Shown here: positions 1-9,715 of the stretch, one piece after another
How the letters are laid out: the number at the start of each line of letters is the position of its first letter
Numbering within the stretch: the first letter of the stretch is position 1
Origin: Gracilaria vermiculophylla
Taxonomy: Eukaryota > Rhodophyta > Florideophyceae > Gracilariales > Gracilariaceae
Assembly: GCA_019155205.2 (NCBI GenBank)
Contig: JAHNZQ020000181.1
Location: 1,810,662-1,874,661, forward strand
DNA: 64,000 bases
Direction: 5' to 3'
Translations under genes and position numbers: made by a program
The notes under the pieces: generated by a model
Database searches by the model: none
What the model was told of the DNA's origin: nothing
The model's input: only the letters and a program-made list of their open reading frames with translations

Positions 1-1832
1 TGATTAGTAGAAGTACCAAGACCCTTGTAGTACTTTGGAATCCAGCCGTTAGATCTCCCTTCAGCACTCTCCTGCCATTCCTGATATTCAGCAACAGTGA
101 AGAAGACCCGCTCATGTTTGGTTCGTCCGACAACTTTAGTTGCTTTCATAATGGGTGTGATGAATTCTTGTAGAAAGCCATGAATATTCAGAAGACTAGG
201 CCAGAAATGGTCGAAGAAGTTAATGACAAGACCTTTGATATGTGAACCATCGTGATCCTGATCAGTCATTATCAATACATGACCGTAACGAAGAGATTTG
301 ACTGTTTCACTGCAATAATTTTTGTTATGCTGCAATCCCAAGATTTTCTTCAGATTGTTGATCTCTTGATTGTCCATGATTTGTTTGTGCTTTGCGTCTC
401 GAACGTTCAAAAGCTTTCCGCGAAGAGGAAAAACACCGTAGTAGTCCCTCCCAACAACTGAAAGACCAGATATCGCAAGAGACGCGGCTGAATCTCCCTC
501 TGTGAGAATGAGAGTACATTTTGATGCTTCTCGTCCTCCGGCCTTGTTAGCATCCTCGAGCTTCTTGACCCCCAGCACCCGAGCCTTCTTACCTCCATCA
601 GTTTTCGACAGCTCTTTACTCTGCTTGAACTGAGCAAACGCAGTGATATTGTCAATGATCTTGCTCTTCAAGATCTTCTTCGCAAGCTCGTCGGAAAATT
701 GCCATTTGGAGCCGAATTTTGAGGGCTTGGTCGTAAGAGTTTCTTTGGTTTGAGAGTCAAAAGCGGGATTTTCAATAAGGCAGTTAATGAAAAGCGACAA
801 ATGGCTCTTAATTTGAAAAGGCTTGACTTTCAGACCTTTGTTCTTCTTCGCAATATGTTCGGCAATCCGCGTTACGATTTGATCGGCGACATGTGTTACG
901 TGCGTTCCTCCTTTCATAGTCCATATCGAATTTACAAAGCTAACCTGGCTGAGTTGCCCGTCACTAGCGGTAATGGCAATTTCCCATCTATCGTTCACTC
1001 TCTCATGGAATATCGAGGTTGACGGTTGCTCAGTTTGGTACAGGTTGACGTAGTCCTTAAAGCTTTTGATTGGAATACGACTGCCGTTGAGATATACCTT
1101 CAATGAAGAGCTGATCCCGGCAATATCATACACGCGCTTTTTCAACAGCGATATAATATCGCTGTCGAGGCAAGTCATTCCAAATCTCGATAGATCCGGG
1201 GAGAATGTAATCTTGGTAAATGATTCTTTTTTACCATTAGAGCGGATCACAGGGTCTTCTTTCTCGCTCATGTTGTTCCGAAAGACCTGTTTGTATCGCT
1301 TTGCACGCTCGGCATCCGCAGTCTCCACCGTGAATTCAGTAGAGAAGATGTTGGCAAGTTTGGCCCCAAATCCATTGCGACCGCCAACAACTTTCTTTTC
1401 GTCGTCATCATAGTTTGAGGAAGTCAAGAGATTGCCAAAAATAAGTTCAGGGACATAGACTTTTTCTTTCTTGTGCATTTCGATGGGTATGCCCGAACCG
1501 TTGTTCCAGACGGATATAGTTTGATTTTCGGGATCGATTTCAACTTTGATGCAGTTCATCGTCGGGTCCCTTTGTTTGTGATCAGCGGCGTTGACCAAAA
1601 TCTCGTCGAAAATCTTGTACAATCCGGGGGGGTATGTGATTTCCTTGAACGCCATGCATTTCGAATCATCGTCCCAAACCCATACGGGCTGTTGGACACG
1701 CTCAGCAGAGCCGACATATGTGTCAGGGCGTAGTAAAATGTGCTCAAGCTGGGTAAGCTTTGTGAATGTTTGCTCAACAGTCTTCCTTTCCTTCGGGATA
1801 GTATTTGAAGAGTTTGAAACTCTGAGAGCCAT
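1..1832 (-). CDS. TOP2: DNA topoisomerase II, N-terminal part (runs off left edge)
   Basis: Type IIA topoisomerase, which passes one DNA duplex through another using ATP and acts in the nucleus. The minus strand reads openly from ATG at 1832 to the window edge, about 610 codons with no intron. The start MALRVSNSSNTIPKERKTVE leads into the GHKL ATPase domain (LRPDTYVGS, DEILVNAADHKQRDP, GGRNGFGAKLANIFS). The transducer follows with the QTKETLTTKP lysine segment, then the TOPRIM domain (ILTEGDSAASLAISG, IMTDQDHDGSHIKGL) holding the catalytic Glu and the DxD metal site. It ends at YYKGLGTST beside the edge. The breakage-reunion Tyr domain lies outside the window. Family assignment is certain. 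Whether the protein is nuclear or also organellar cannot be told, but no transit peptide is evident. It is head-to-head with eIF5A. Confidence 0.96.
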   Translation of the reverse strand, partial: MALRVSNSSNTIPKERKTVEQTFTKLTQLEHILLRPDTYVGSAERVQQPVWVWDDDSKCMAFKEITYPPGLYKIFDEILVNAADHKQRDPTMNCIKVEIDPENQTISVWNNGSGIPIEMHKKEKVYVPELIFGNLLTSSNYDDDEKKVVGGRNGFGAKLANIFSTEFTVETADAERAKRYKQVFRNNMSEKEDPVIRSNGKKESFTKITFSPDLSRFGMTCLDSDIISLLKKRVYDIAGISSSLKVYLNGSRIPIKSFKDYVNLYQTEQPSTSIFHERVNDRWEIAITASDGQLSQVSFVNSIWTMKGGTHVTHVADQIVTRIAEHIAKKNKGLKVKPFQIKSHLSLFINCLIENPAFDSQTKETLTTKPSKFGSKWQFSDELAKKILKSKIIDNITAFAQFKQSKELSKTDGGKKARVLGVKKLEDANKAGGREASKCTLILTEGDSAASLAISGLSVVGRDYYGVFPLRGKLLNVRDAKHKQIMDNQEINNLKKILGLQHNKNYCSETVKSLRYGHVLIMTDQDHDGSHIKGLVINFFDHFWPSLLNIHGFLQEFITPIMKATKVVGRTKHERVFFTVAEYQEWQESAEGRSNGWIPKYYKGLGTSTN

Positions 1833-2608
1833 TGTTGAAGGCTGAAGAATCACTCTCCCCTAGCTTGACGATCGGAAGAAGTAATGAAAGGCTGTCAATG
1901 ATCTTGAGGGCGCTCTCTTCTGAAGAGAAAAACTACGGACAACACAGGAAAGAATTGGGTTTGCAATGCCAGAGTACGATTGGTGGGGAGACAAGTTGGA
2001 AAGAAAAGGAGGCAGAGCGCAGCCCTCGGTGTGGCGTTTAACGCTAAAGAAAGAGAGTGAACTGAAATGTGGAACGAAGAGTCGGTTTGGGAATGCTGGG
2101 TCGGAGAGATATGTTCGTTGTTTCAACTTTGAACAGAGATCCGGTATATGTTTGAACATTCAAACGAAAACGGAGTGATTCAAAATTTAAGAGGGACAAA
2201 GGCTTACACAAAGGAACTACGTGTCTCACGTGGAAAACGCCAAACAATGTCAAGGTTTCAGCAGCCCGAACGGGCCATGTTGGCTGAGGTGCGCGGCGAA
2301 GGGCAGGACCGATGTGGCCCTAGCTTAGCAGTTGTACTGTGGGTTGCAGCAACGATTCGGGTCTTGGAAGGTACGCGCATTTGGAAAAGCGGCTTTCTGC
2401 TTCTATTTTGGGCGTTTTGCAGCGCCAGAAAGCTGCGTTCGTCGCCGCCGACTTCTGCGCTCACCGCACGGACTTCGCGCCAAGGCCAGACATTCGTCTC
2501 GTGTGCGTCGACTACCCTTCGCATCGGTTTCGATCCTCGCCCTATTCAATTTGTTGGGACTACCGATTCGAAGGGGTCTTTGTCCGCGCTGCACGCCTTC
2601 ACTCAAAG
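1833..2608. other. Divergent intergenic region, topo II / eIF5A
   Basis: This 776-bp region is the presumed shared promoter of two divergent genes. Open frames crossing it (for example 1860-2159 minus and 2148-3002 plus) overlap the eIF5A exon or intron out of frame and resemble nothing. A 16-nt string at 2316-2331 recurs at 6736-6751 upstream of another gene. Confidence 0.6.
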
Positions 2609-3500
2609 ATGTCTGAGCACGATTCCGGTTCATCCGGGGCTTCCAATACAATTCCCGTCCAAGCCGGTAAGTTCACAACTCATCCTATTCGGCGTCATCC
2701 GCTACTCGAAGCGTTCGCAACGCCCAATTGCTATTGGGAGCGTGAGAACGGAGCATGCGGGCTTTTATGATATGCCACATGAGCATAATATGCATTCTAG
2801 CCTTGCTGCGTACCAAGCTACTTTCGGTGCTAAAGTATTGGTGGCTTTGCTTTGCGTGCTCTATGTTTCGCTAAAATCGAAACAGCTTTGGCTTTATGCG
2901 TGTTCCCAACACCTTGGACCAAGAATGCAACTTCTTCATGGACCAAGGTGTTACGTCGTCCGCCAAACCGAGCTTAGCCAATACCCGGCAAACCCTCGCT
3001 AACCACAATTTTGTCCTTCTTTTCTTGCTGCATTAACGTGCTTGTCACACCCGCCACTCACTAAATGTCATATCGTAAATCTTATGAACGGAATAGGTGC
3101 TTTGAAGAAGGGGTCGCATGTTGTTATCAAGGGATTCCCGTGCAAGATCGTTGAGTACTCCACCTCCAAGACTGGAAAGCACGGTCATGCAAAGGCGAAT
3201 ATTGTTGGTGTAGACATCTTTACTGGAAGGAAGTACGAGGATATCTCTCCATCCTCCCACAACATGATGTCTCCTGTCGTGAGCCGAAAGGATTATCAGC
3301 TACTTGACATCGATGAGGAAGGATTTGTGACTCTCATGGACGACAAGAACGACACTCGCTCTGATCTCCGCTTGGATGTCGAAGCTGACGAAATTCACAA
3401 GAAATGCAAGGAAGATTTCGACGAAGGAAAGGACCTAGTTTTGACCGTTCTTTCTGCTCTTGGTAAGGAGAAGGTTATCGCTGTGAAAGAGGTTCAGTAA
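2609..3500 (+). CDS. eIF5A: Translation factor eIF5A (two exons)
   Basis: eIF5A binds the ribosomal E site and promotes peptide bond formation at stalling motifs and termination. Exons are 2609-2666 and 3097-3500, spliced at GCC-G/GTAAGT ... AATAG/GT-GCT to give 153 aa, close to the usual ~157. The N-terminus MSEHDSGSSGASNTIPVQAG is the acidic eIF5A leader, followed by the SH3-like domain. Lys47 in SKTGKHGHAK is the deoxyhypusine/hypusine site, and the flanking residues are fully conserved. The C-terminal OB-fold follows (DIFTGRKYEDISPSSHNM, DYQLLDIDEEGFVTLM). It therefore needs deoxyhypusine synthase and hydroxylase encoded elsewhere. The first exon was too short to stand out alone but is required to complete the conserved start. 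Confidence 0.95.
2667..3096 (+). other. Intron of eIF5A (430 nt)
   Basis: The donor GTAAGT follows GCC-G and the acceptor is GAATAG before GTGCTTTG. Splicing restores QAGALKKGSHVV exactly as in the family. It is the longest intron located in this window. Confidence 0.9.
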
Positions 3501-3977
3501 CTTGTTATATCTCCTATTTTGAGAAACTGTTATGCGTCGATTGGTTCTTGTGTGAAGTTCCCTACCGCACCAGTATATCATGGATACACTAGCTCTCACG
3601 CCCTTTTCGGACGGGTCTCCGGCTTGACCAACTGTAGATTTGTCCACTGAAAATCACCTAGTAAATGCATGCAACTCTAAAAGAAAGAGAATGAGGGAAA
3701 GTCGAACGCTATGTTCTGATTTCTATCTAATTCGATTGTCAGCGTCATGAATACCCTCTGCTTTGGTGAGGCTGCTGTACTGCAGAGTCCAGAGATTGAG
3801 AGTGTCATTTTCGATGAATTACACAGTGCTCCCTGTGTTCAAGGGACTCCTCGAACAATCACTTTATAACTTTACATGTGACTAACGAGTTTCAGGGGCG
3901 TAGGGCACACAAATGTACGATGCGTCCGCTTTATCACAGTATTCTACAAAAGCGTGATATCTGAAGCGGACTGAGAT
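3501..3977. other. Convergent intergenic region
   Basis: This 477-bp region holds the 3' ends of eIF5A and the next minus-strand gene. I see no further gene or RNA. Confidence 0.55.
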
Positions 3978-4553
3978 CTAGCTACCCTCGTCATCGGGAA
4001 CATCATTCTCGGGTTTGCGAATGGGCCTTTTATTTGCCCGACGCGTTGATTTCTTCGCCATGTTTCTCGCTCGTTCTTTGCGTATTCTTCTTGCTTGACC
4101 TCCGGTGTACCGTCTCTTTGCTTCTATGGCGGGATTGTCCTCTGTGTTGTCGATTACTTCGATTACGCTGTTTACTTGATCACTGTGCTCGAAATCGTCA
4201 GCCTCTTGCACAATCTCCCACGTAAAGGTAACGTCAACGTCGGAACTCTGTTCAGCTGGGTACAAAACAGTTCCGACCCACAAGTATCCTTTGGCCTTCT
4301 GCACTTGCGAGGCTGAAAGGCGGCCATGACGAGATGCGAAGTCGGCTAACTTCTGATTTCCTGAGCGAGGAGGCTCTTCATCAGCTGCCACCTCGTAGCC
4401 CGGCGCTCTGGTCATGTCCATGCCATAACGAGCGTCAGATGCTGGTGCTCTGGAAATTGAGAAGCCGAGAAAGTCGCCCCGGGAAGAGTCTTCGTGTAGC
4501 AGTCGAGCTTGACGAGCACACGCACGGCGGATAACACCCGAACTGCGAAACAT
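3978..4553 (-). CDS. Unknown basic protein with mitochondrial-like N-terminus
   Basis: Family not recognised; 191 aa from ATG 4553. The N-terminus MFRSSGVIRRACARQARLLH has Arg and hydrophobic residues with no acidic residue in the first 20, as in a mitochondrial presequence. The middle has a short conserved-looking block (SASQVQKAKGYLWVGTVLYP), an acidic stretch (DDFEHSDQVNSVIEVIDNTED), and a strongly basic tail of Arg/Lys ending PENDVPDDEGS. The open frame continues upstream to 4736, but that extension has weak composition and I chose the presequence-like Met. The basic tail would suit an rRNA-binding or mitoribosome-associated protein, and the next gene on the same strand is mitoribosomal mS33. 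That is inference only. Confidence 0.6.
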   Translation of the reverse strand: MFRSSGVIRRACARQARLLHEDSSRGDFLGFSISRAPASDARYGMDMTRAPGYEVAADEEPPRSGNQKLADFASRHGRLSASQVQKAKGYLWVGTVLYPAEQSSDVDVTFTWEIVQEADDFEHSDQVNSVIEVIDNTEDNPAIEAKRRYTGGQARRIRKERARNMAKKSTRRANKRPIRKPENDVPDDEGS

Positions 4554-5529
4554 TGTTTGTGATATGGTTGATACCCAATAAAATATAATAGAGATAGCGA
4601 AATACGCGTTCTGAAACAATAGGGATATGATATGTGTGTATCCGTCGGTGCGTTTGAGAAATGTCGTACGGCTGGCGCTACGCGCTATCAGCAGAACGGA
4701 ATGGACAATCCAGGAAACTTCACAATCAATCGCCAAGGGCGCCAGAGATGGAGTTGGAGCGGAATGCGGTGCGAAGGGCGTGAGGCCGACAGCGAAGGAA
4801 GGCCGCTCGACCTGTTGCTAGCACAAGGTGGAGGCTACGCGGCGAGCGCATCGACCAACGATTGTTTGGTTTGTATCACAGCTGGCAGTTGGTCCTGCGA
4901 TGCGCGGCTCAGATGGACCGCAGGAGGGTGTTTTGGCTGAATAAAAAAAACAAAATCCGGCAAATCACCATTCCGCTGCGCGTCCCGTTATTGGTATGCG
5001 ACGAGACGCGGTGCATGGCCTGGACACCCTCCTTACGCGGGATGTCTACGCCACGTCGTTGCTCCCGTATTTTGCGTACTTAAAACAGCTCACCGATGTG
5101 GGTGGCCTAGCTAGACTTGAGTACTGTACCTATCGTCCTGATGCAATACGTTAGTGCCACTCTTCGTCTTTGGCGATGATTCAACAGATACATTTGCCCT
5201 TTAGTGGCTGTTCTTCAACACCCTTTTGTTTATCCCCCACATGCTACGCAAAACAGAGACATTCTTATTGGTACGGCAAGTTGATGGTGAAACGGCGTAG
5301 TGGGCGGGATGAAAATGTTCGCCAAGCAGGTGACACAACCCTCCTACAGACATGCCTGACCTAATCCAAACTTCGACACAGTTGCCGAACTTGGTGCGTT
5401 TACTTCAGTTACTGTTTTATCATTCTAGCAAATTCACTTCTGAACGCCTAGGGATCGACAGCACACCTCGTGATGAAAAGTAAAAAAACTCAGGGCTAGA
5501 TATGCTGAAATGTACATATGATACCCCTT
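4554..5529. other. Intergenic region
   Basis: This 976-bp region holds only short overlapping frames on the plus strand (4627-5364) with no recognisable domain. It presumably contains the promoter of the basic protein and the 3' end of mS33. Confidence 0.5.
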
Positions 5530-5955
5530 TCATTTCGACCTTTTGCCAGATCCCTTTTTCGGAGGACCCTTTCCAGTGGCCCTCAACATCTTGAGTTTTT
5601 CACGCCATCTCATTTGCTTGTCAGTCAGCTTGAAAGGGTTGTCCTTGTATGCTGAGAGAGGTGGTGGATACCATGACGCATATAGCGGTCCTCGCAGTGG
5701 ACGTCTGAGCAGCTTATCCCCGGATCTATTTCCGGGGCCTGCTGGATTTCGAGTGTGACCCCACACTTCCGCAGCCACTTCTTTCATGGAACGACCTGTC
5801 GCAGGCGCCACTCCTTTCCGCAACATAGCCATTTGTTCCTCTTCTGTTTGCTGAATCGCTGGCTCGCAAAAATTGCGCTTTATGCTTTGCAAACGAAGAG
5901 CGGAATAACGTGAAGGCCGGTATGGCCGGGTCGCATTCCAAAGAGCACCAAACAT
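5530..5955 (-). CDS. MRPS33: Mitochondrial small-subunit ribosomal protein mS33
   Basis: Component of the mitochondrial small ribosomal subunit, MRPS33/Rsm27 family. The protein is 141 aa from ATG 5955. The C-terminal half carries the family signature: GPLYASWYPPPLSAYKDNPF, then MRWREKLKMLRATGKGPPKK and the basic end GSGKRSK, matching the animal/fungal ending with paired basic stretches around KPKKGxGKR. The first ~35 residues (MFGALWNATRPYRPSRYSAL) are Arg-rich without acids and would serve as presequence. A short link with TGRSMKEVAAEVWG matches the SxSMKVV-like block of the family. It is somewhat longer than animal mS33 (~106 aa), with the extra length at the N-terminus. No intron is seen. 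Confidence 0.82.
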   Translation of the reverse strand: MFGALWNATRPYRPSRYSALRLQSIKRNFCEPAIQQTEEEQMAMLRKGVAPATGRSMKEVAAEVWGHTRNPAGPGNRSGDKLLRRPLRGPLYASWYPPPLSAYKDNPFKLTDKQMRWREKLKMLRATGKGPPKKGSGKRSK

Positions 5956-6774
5956 AGAGTGCGGTTGGATTCTTCAATTTCACCTCTTTGATCAACTTAG
6001 GTTTGGTCCACGCATTGGTCGAGAAGGATCGACGATTCAGAAATCAGTTTAAATGCCAAGCAACCAGTATGCCCTGATGCTGGTCGATCACCTGGAGCGC
6101 AATTGGGCGAGACGTATCGAAGCTCTATTGTAATGATCTGATGCTGGTCGCCCTTTGGAAGGGGCTGTACTTGATCAGCAGAACGAAAGTGTAGCGATTG
6201 TGTTTGGACCTCACAACAAAGCTGTTTTAGCGGAATGCGATGGCGCCGCTATCAAGGTAGAGGTTACAAGAAATATCCCTGCATCCACCGAAGATACGGC
6301 TGCGATGGCCTGATGGGCCGAGGTTGGGAGGGTCTGCAGGTGGGTCGGATGCTTCCGATCACATCTGGAGTTGCATGGCCAATGCTTCTCAGGGCCCGAA
6401 AGGGGCAATGATGCTTTATGTGGGCCTGTACGTCAGGGCTTCCACACTGTGGAATCCACAGTGACCAGCGTGGCACGCTTGGCTGGATAAAAATGCAGGC
6501 TCATCATTGTTGGCCGTCAGGCACGCAAAACGGTTCATCGCATAGGAATTTAGGTTGTACGCGACTGCAATCGCACAATATCACTGCCAACCCGTAGCAT
6601 GAGTCAGCCCGCGGTTGTGACTTCCGACGCGATTTGCGCTTGCTGTCTAAGATAGTCAAGACTGTCGTTTCCGAAAGTTTGCACCCAGGACTTTTTCCCA
6701 CCCAGCACCGTCATTCTGCAGAGTCGGGAAGCGACGGCCCTAGCTTAGCAGCAAGGCGCTCTGCCAGGAAAGAC
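5956..6774. other. Intergenic region with a coding-like fragment
   Basis: This 819-bp region lies between mS33 and the SNF7-like gene. Frame +2 from 6137 stays open for about 56 codons, then continues to about 6490 past one stop. The first part (GAVLDQQNESVAIVFGPHNK) resembles the N-terminal strand region of RNase PH-fold exosome subunits, but no complete gene can be assembled. A 13-nt direct repeat (CTGATGCTGGTCG) occurs at 6074-6086 and 6138-6150. Confidence 0.35.
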
Positions 6775-7530
6775 ATGAGTTTCGCACACTCTTCTGTCTT
6801 CGGTTCTTCATTGCAGCCGCGGAGCAAAGCCGTACGGTCCGCTACGCGGCAAAAGCGAAGCGCGCCCCGGGCTTCGCTGCCCACACTCGTGTCCGATATT
6901 CTACTGGGAAGAGAACGAGAACTGGAAGATCGTCTACACAGGGTGAAGAACGATCTGCGGCTGATTGCACTTACTCGCGCAACCACCAAAAGTCAGTCTA
7001 CCCGGCGCGCATGTCTTCTACGCGCGGCTATACACTCGCGGCGACGCAAAGCCATAGAATCGCGGCTGTCTCATGTACGAAAAATCAGAGAGGACGCGCT
7101 TCGTGTCGAGGCTCTGCGAAGTGAGGCGCGAAGCGAAATGGAGCATTACGGCGTCGTTGAGTGTGATGAGGAGTTGGACGAAGTTGCGTTGCGGGAAGGT
7201 TGGAATGAGGTGGTTGACAAATTCGAGGATTTGAAGAGAGATATAACAGATGTTTCTGAGCGGCTGGCTCTGGACTGGAGTGGGATAGATGATGCGGAGC
7301 TGGAAGAAGAATTAGATGAAGAGATGAATGAGAACAGGCGGAATAAGAAGGTTTCGAACATCGGTGCGGAAAGCTCGGTGGACGAGGAGTGGTGTGAGAG
7401 AATGCAGAATCCTATGGACTGCGTGCTGGGAGAAACAGAAGAAGAGCAAGTTGATGAAAACGCCCAGCTTCTTTCTGAAGAGCAGCGTGTGCATGATCTG
7501 CTGCCAACGGGACGCCATGTGGGACTGTAA
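6775..7530 (+). CDS. Divergent SNF7/ESCRT-III-like coiled-coil protein
   Basis: Predicted 251 aa from ATG 6775; the frame is open upstream but has no earlier ATG. The layout is that of ESCRT-III (SNF7) subunits, which polymerise on membranes for scission: a basic N-terminal half with long helices (residues ~45-100, RERELEDRLHRVKNDLR then RRACLLRAAIHSRRRKAIES) and an acidic C-terminal half. The block RAAIHSRRRKAIESRL aligns with the ALxALRRKKxYEKQL core of Vps32/CHMP4. The later GIDDAELEEELDEEM (residues ~170-184) matches the DEDELEAELEEL motif. Sequence identity is low and the usual first helix is poorly matched, so this is a fold-level inference. A generic charged coiled coil remains possible. 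No C-terminal MIM motif could be assigned. Confidence 0.5.
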   Translation: MSFAHSSVFGSSLQPRSKAVRSATRQKRSAPRASLPTLVSDILLGRERELEDRLHRVKNDLRLIALTRATTKSQSTRRACLLRAAIHSRRRKAIESRLSHVRKIREDALRVEALRSEARSEMEHYGVVECDEELDEVALREGWNEVVDKFEDLKRDITDVSERLALDWSGIDDAELEEELDEEMNENRRNKKVSNIGAESSVDEEWCERMQNPMDCVLGETEEEQVDENAQLLSEEQRVHDLLPTGRHVGL

Positions 7531-8209
7531 CGCGGTGGGTTGAAAACATTATTTCGCACATCGGCGTGGCCCGAACGGCGATGGGCAGTGCTTCGAAAGA
7601 GATTTGTCGTGTGGCCAGCGCGGGCAACGACAGGCCGTTAACGAATAGGTATGTCCATCAGGCGATTTGTAAACACAAGCCACCGAACACGCCGCTGCGA
7701 CGAGCCGCCCTCGGCCTTAATCGGCTCGCGTGGAAACGCGCCCCGCGTTGTTCTGGAAGACTCGAGCGACAGCCACGTCAGCGGTGGCGGCAGCTGATGA
7801 AGCACCGGGGCCAGCAATGGCGGCGGAAGCCCAAAACGGTGACGCGCACAGCACACCGCTGTAAGCAAGCACTAACTGTGGCCGTGCGGCCCTCACGCGA
7901 CGCCAACCGTCAACGTGTGCGCCAATTGTCCGGCGTTCACCACTGCCGCCCGGCACACGGCCGCCTCTGCGCTTCCAAATCAGACCCCACACAAAATCCA
8001 CCCGCCTTCGCGCGCTCTCCCCCCGTAACCTCCGGCTTGTCAACTGGAGGTCGCCATTTCGCTGGGGTTAGCTCATCTGCACCGTCAGCCGCCGCCGCCC
8101 TTCGCCCACTGTGGTATTCTGGTGGTTGCCTTTGCATACGCCTTACCCGCGTCCTTTCGTCTCCGCTGCTGGCTCTGGCTTTTCGATCGTGCTTTGTGCT
8201 CCTGCACCC
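7531..8209. other. GC-rich intergenic region
   Basis: This 679-bp region lies before the START-like gene and is GC-rich. Its long open frames on both strands (7566-8414 plus, 7937-8491 minus) are low-complexity Arg/Ala/Pro products of base composition and overlap the real gene. No motif is recognised. Confidence 0.5.
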
Positions 8210-9094
8210 ATGGTTCAGTTTCGTATCGAGTGTACGCTGCCCTTCTCTGCCGAACACTTCTGGCGCATCCGCGACGCCCCCTCGTTTCTTGCCTTTGTCG
8301 TTCAGGATGGCTTGCTCAAGGAGATGCGCGCCACAGAGCCCATTCAGGAAATCGACGGCTGGTGCTCTCGCGTGCAACACTACACCCCAAAGGACGTCGA
8401 CTGCCCTGACATGATCCGTACTTTTATCGGCGACACCATGTTCGCCGTCAGCGACGAGCAGCGCTGGAACCCCCATGAGCGCCCGTTCCATCTCAATTTC
8501 TTCATCAGGCCGAGCTTTTTGTCAAACCTTAGCCGCACGTCTGGCGAGCTTAGTCTCGAGCAATGTGGCGCTGATGATCAGCACAATCAGCCACTCACTC
8601 CAGAAGAACAGCAACTCGAAACAAGCAGTGCCGGAAGCATTTCAGATCCTGAAAGTGGCGAGGAGAATGACGATCAGCCCACAGAACAGTCTACTGGTCA
8701 ATACATTGATGCCTTACCTGCCGAGGAAAAAAGTGTACATGTAGTTAGTGGTGAGACCAAAGTCAGCATCTTGACTCTTGGCTGGTTTGTCGAACGCGCC
8801 ATCGTTCATAACCTGCGCAGGTTTTACGACAAGTATCCTGGCACCGTCACCCGATTTCGAAAGAAGCTTTACAACGATTTTGCCGACGGCGACACCTCCG
8901 TCCCGATTTCGACCGTTATCGAGCGTTTCTTAGAGAGTGATGGGAAACTGAAGAAGAAAGTGCCAGATTTGGAGGATGTGAGGGAAAGCGATGGCTCGTC
9001 TTTCTCGGATAGTTCCGATTCCTTGGTGTGTGACGAAGATGCAGAAAGTTTTTGTCAGGTGGCGATTCTTCCAGAATATGATCATCCAAACTAA
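8210..9094 (+). CDS. START/SRPBCC-like domain protein with acidic insert
   Basis: Predicted 294 aa. ATG 8210 was chosen because the domain starts at once (MVQFRIECTLPFSAEHFWRI); the open frame extends upstream without support. The opening strand, the helix with FWRIRDAPSFLAFVVQDGL and the later R-x-x-x-FIGDTMF strand fit a START/Bet v1-like lipid-binding fold. Near residues 185-255 come KVSILTLGWFVERAIVHNLR and an amphipathic helix RRFYDKYPGTVTRFRKKL, the C-terminal helix that closes the cavity in this fold. The two halves are separated by about 60 acidic, Gln/Ser-rich residues (EEQQLETSSAGSISDPESGE), and the tail is Ser/Asp-rich. The ligand is unknown. Similar proteins of unknown role occur in plants and algae. 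Confidence 0.6.
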   Translation: MVQFRIECTLPFSAEHFWRIRDAPSFLAFVVQDGLLKEMRATEPIQEIDGWCSRVQHYTPKDVDCPDMIRTFIGDTMFAVSDEQRWNPHERPFHLNFFIRPSFLSNLSRTSGELSLEQCGADDQHNQPLTPEEQQLETSSAGSISDPESGEENDDQPTEQSTGQYIDALPAEEKSVHVVSGETKVSILTLGWFVERAIVHNLRRFYDKYPGTVTRFRKKLYNDFADGDTSVPISTVIERFLESDGKLKKKVPDLEDVRESDGSSFSDSSDSLVCDEDAESFCQVAILPEYDHPN

Positions 9095-9715
9095 ACAAAG
9101 TCGTGGCGGTTTTCCTGTTGTATGCTGGTCAGAGGCCGTCCGAAGTGGTTGGTCCATGTTCTGTACTTTTCGATGGTGCCGACGGGCTTATGTCAACTTC
9201 CATACATTGAGTTCCTTTCCTTGATTAATCGTCGGTGACGGTGGTTATGTATTTTGTGAACTATGGCCTTGGGAAAGCTCTCAACAGAAATTCTTTTCTC
9301 ATGTCTACATTGAGCATGCCCCTAGGCGAATCAATTCTAACTTCAGAGTGATTTCATGTCCGCGTTGCGGTGGCTGACTATATAACCTTAGCCACAAGCT
9401 GAAATGGCTCATTGTCCCCTCATTCCATCATTCCACTACTCCATACTTATACAGACCTGATCGTTACTACATAGCGACCTTTGCGTAGTGTTTTCCAGAT
9501 ATCTCTCACCTTTTTCTACCTCTTATATTGGTAAATAGAGGCAGTAGATTTGGCAGTTTTGTTCCCTGGTCCGTCTTTTAGCAGAAGAAACTATCGTGAT
9601 GCACAACAGTGTACGTTTTACTCTCGCTACTCAAGGACCGCGAAAACAGTCTTTGCATGCATTATTTGACTTAGCTCTGCATATGTCTCGCGATTCAGTT
9701 TGACATTGCGGATCA
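9095..9715. other. Convergent intergenic region
   Basis: This 621-bp, AT-richer stretch lies between two convergent genes. It holds 3' UTR sequence only, and no gene or structured RNA is recognised. Confidence 0.5.

Noticed and set aside
2148..3002. 284-codon open frame upstream of eIF5A
   Set aside because: It covers eIF5A exon 1 and most of its intron in a different phase and resembles no family; the eIF5A model explains the region.
7566..8491. Long plus and minus open frames (282, 184 and 108 codons) in GC-rich DNA
   Set aside because: Arg/Ala/Pro-rich compositional frames, mutually antisense, and overlapping the START-like gene.
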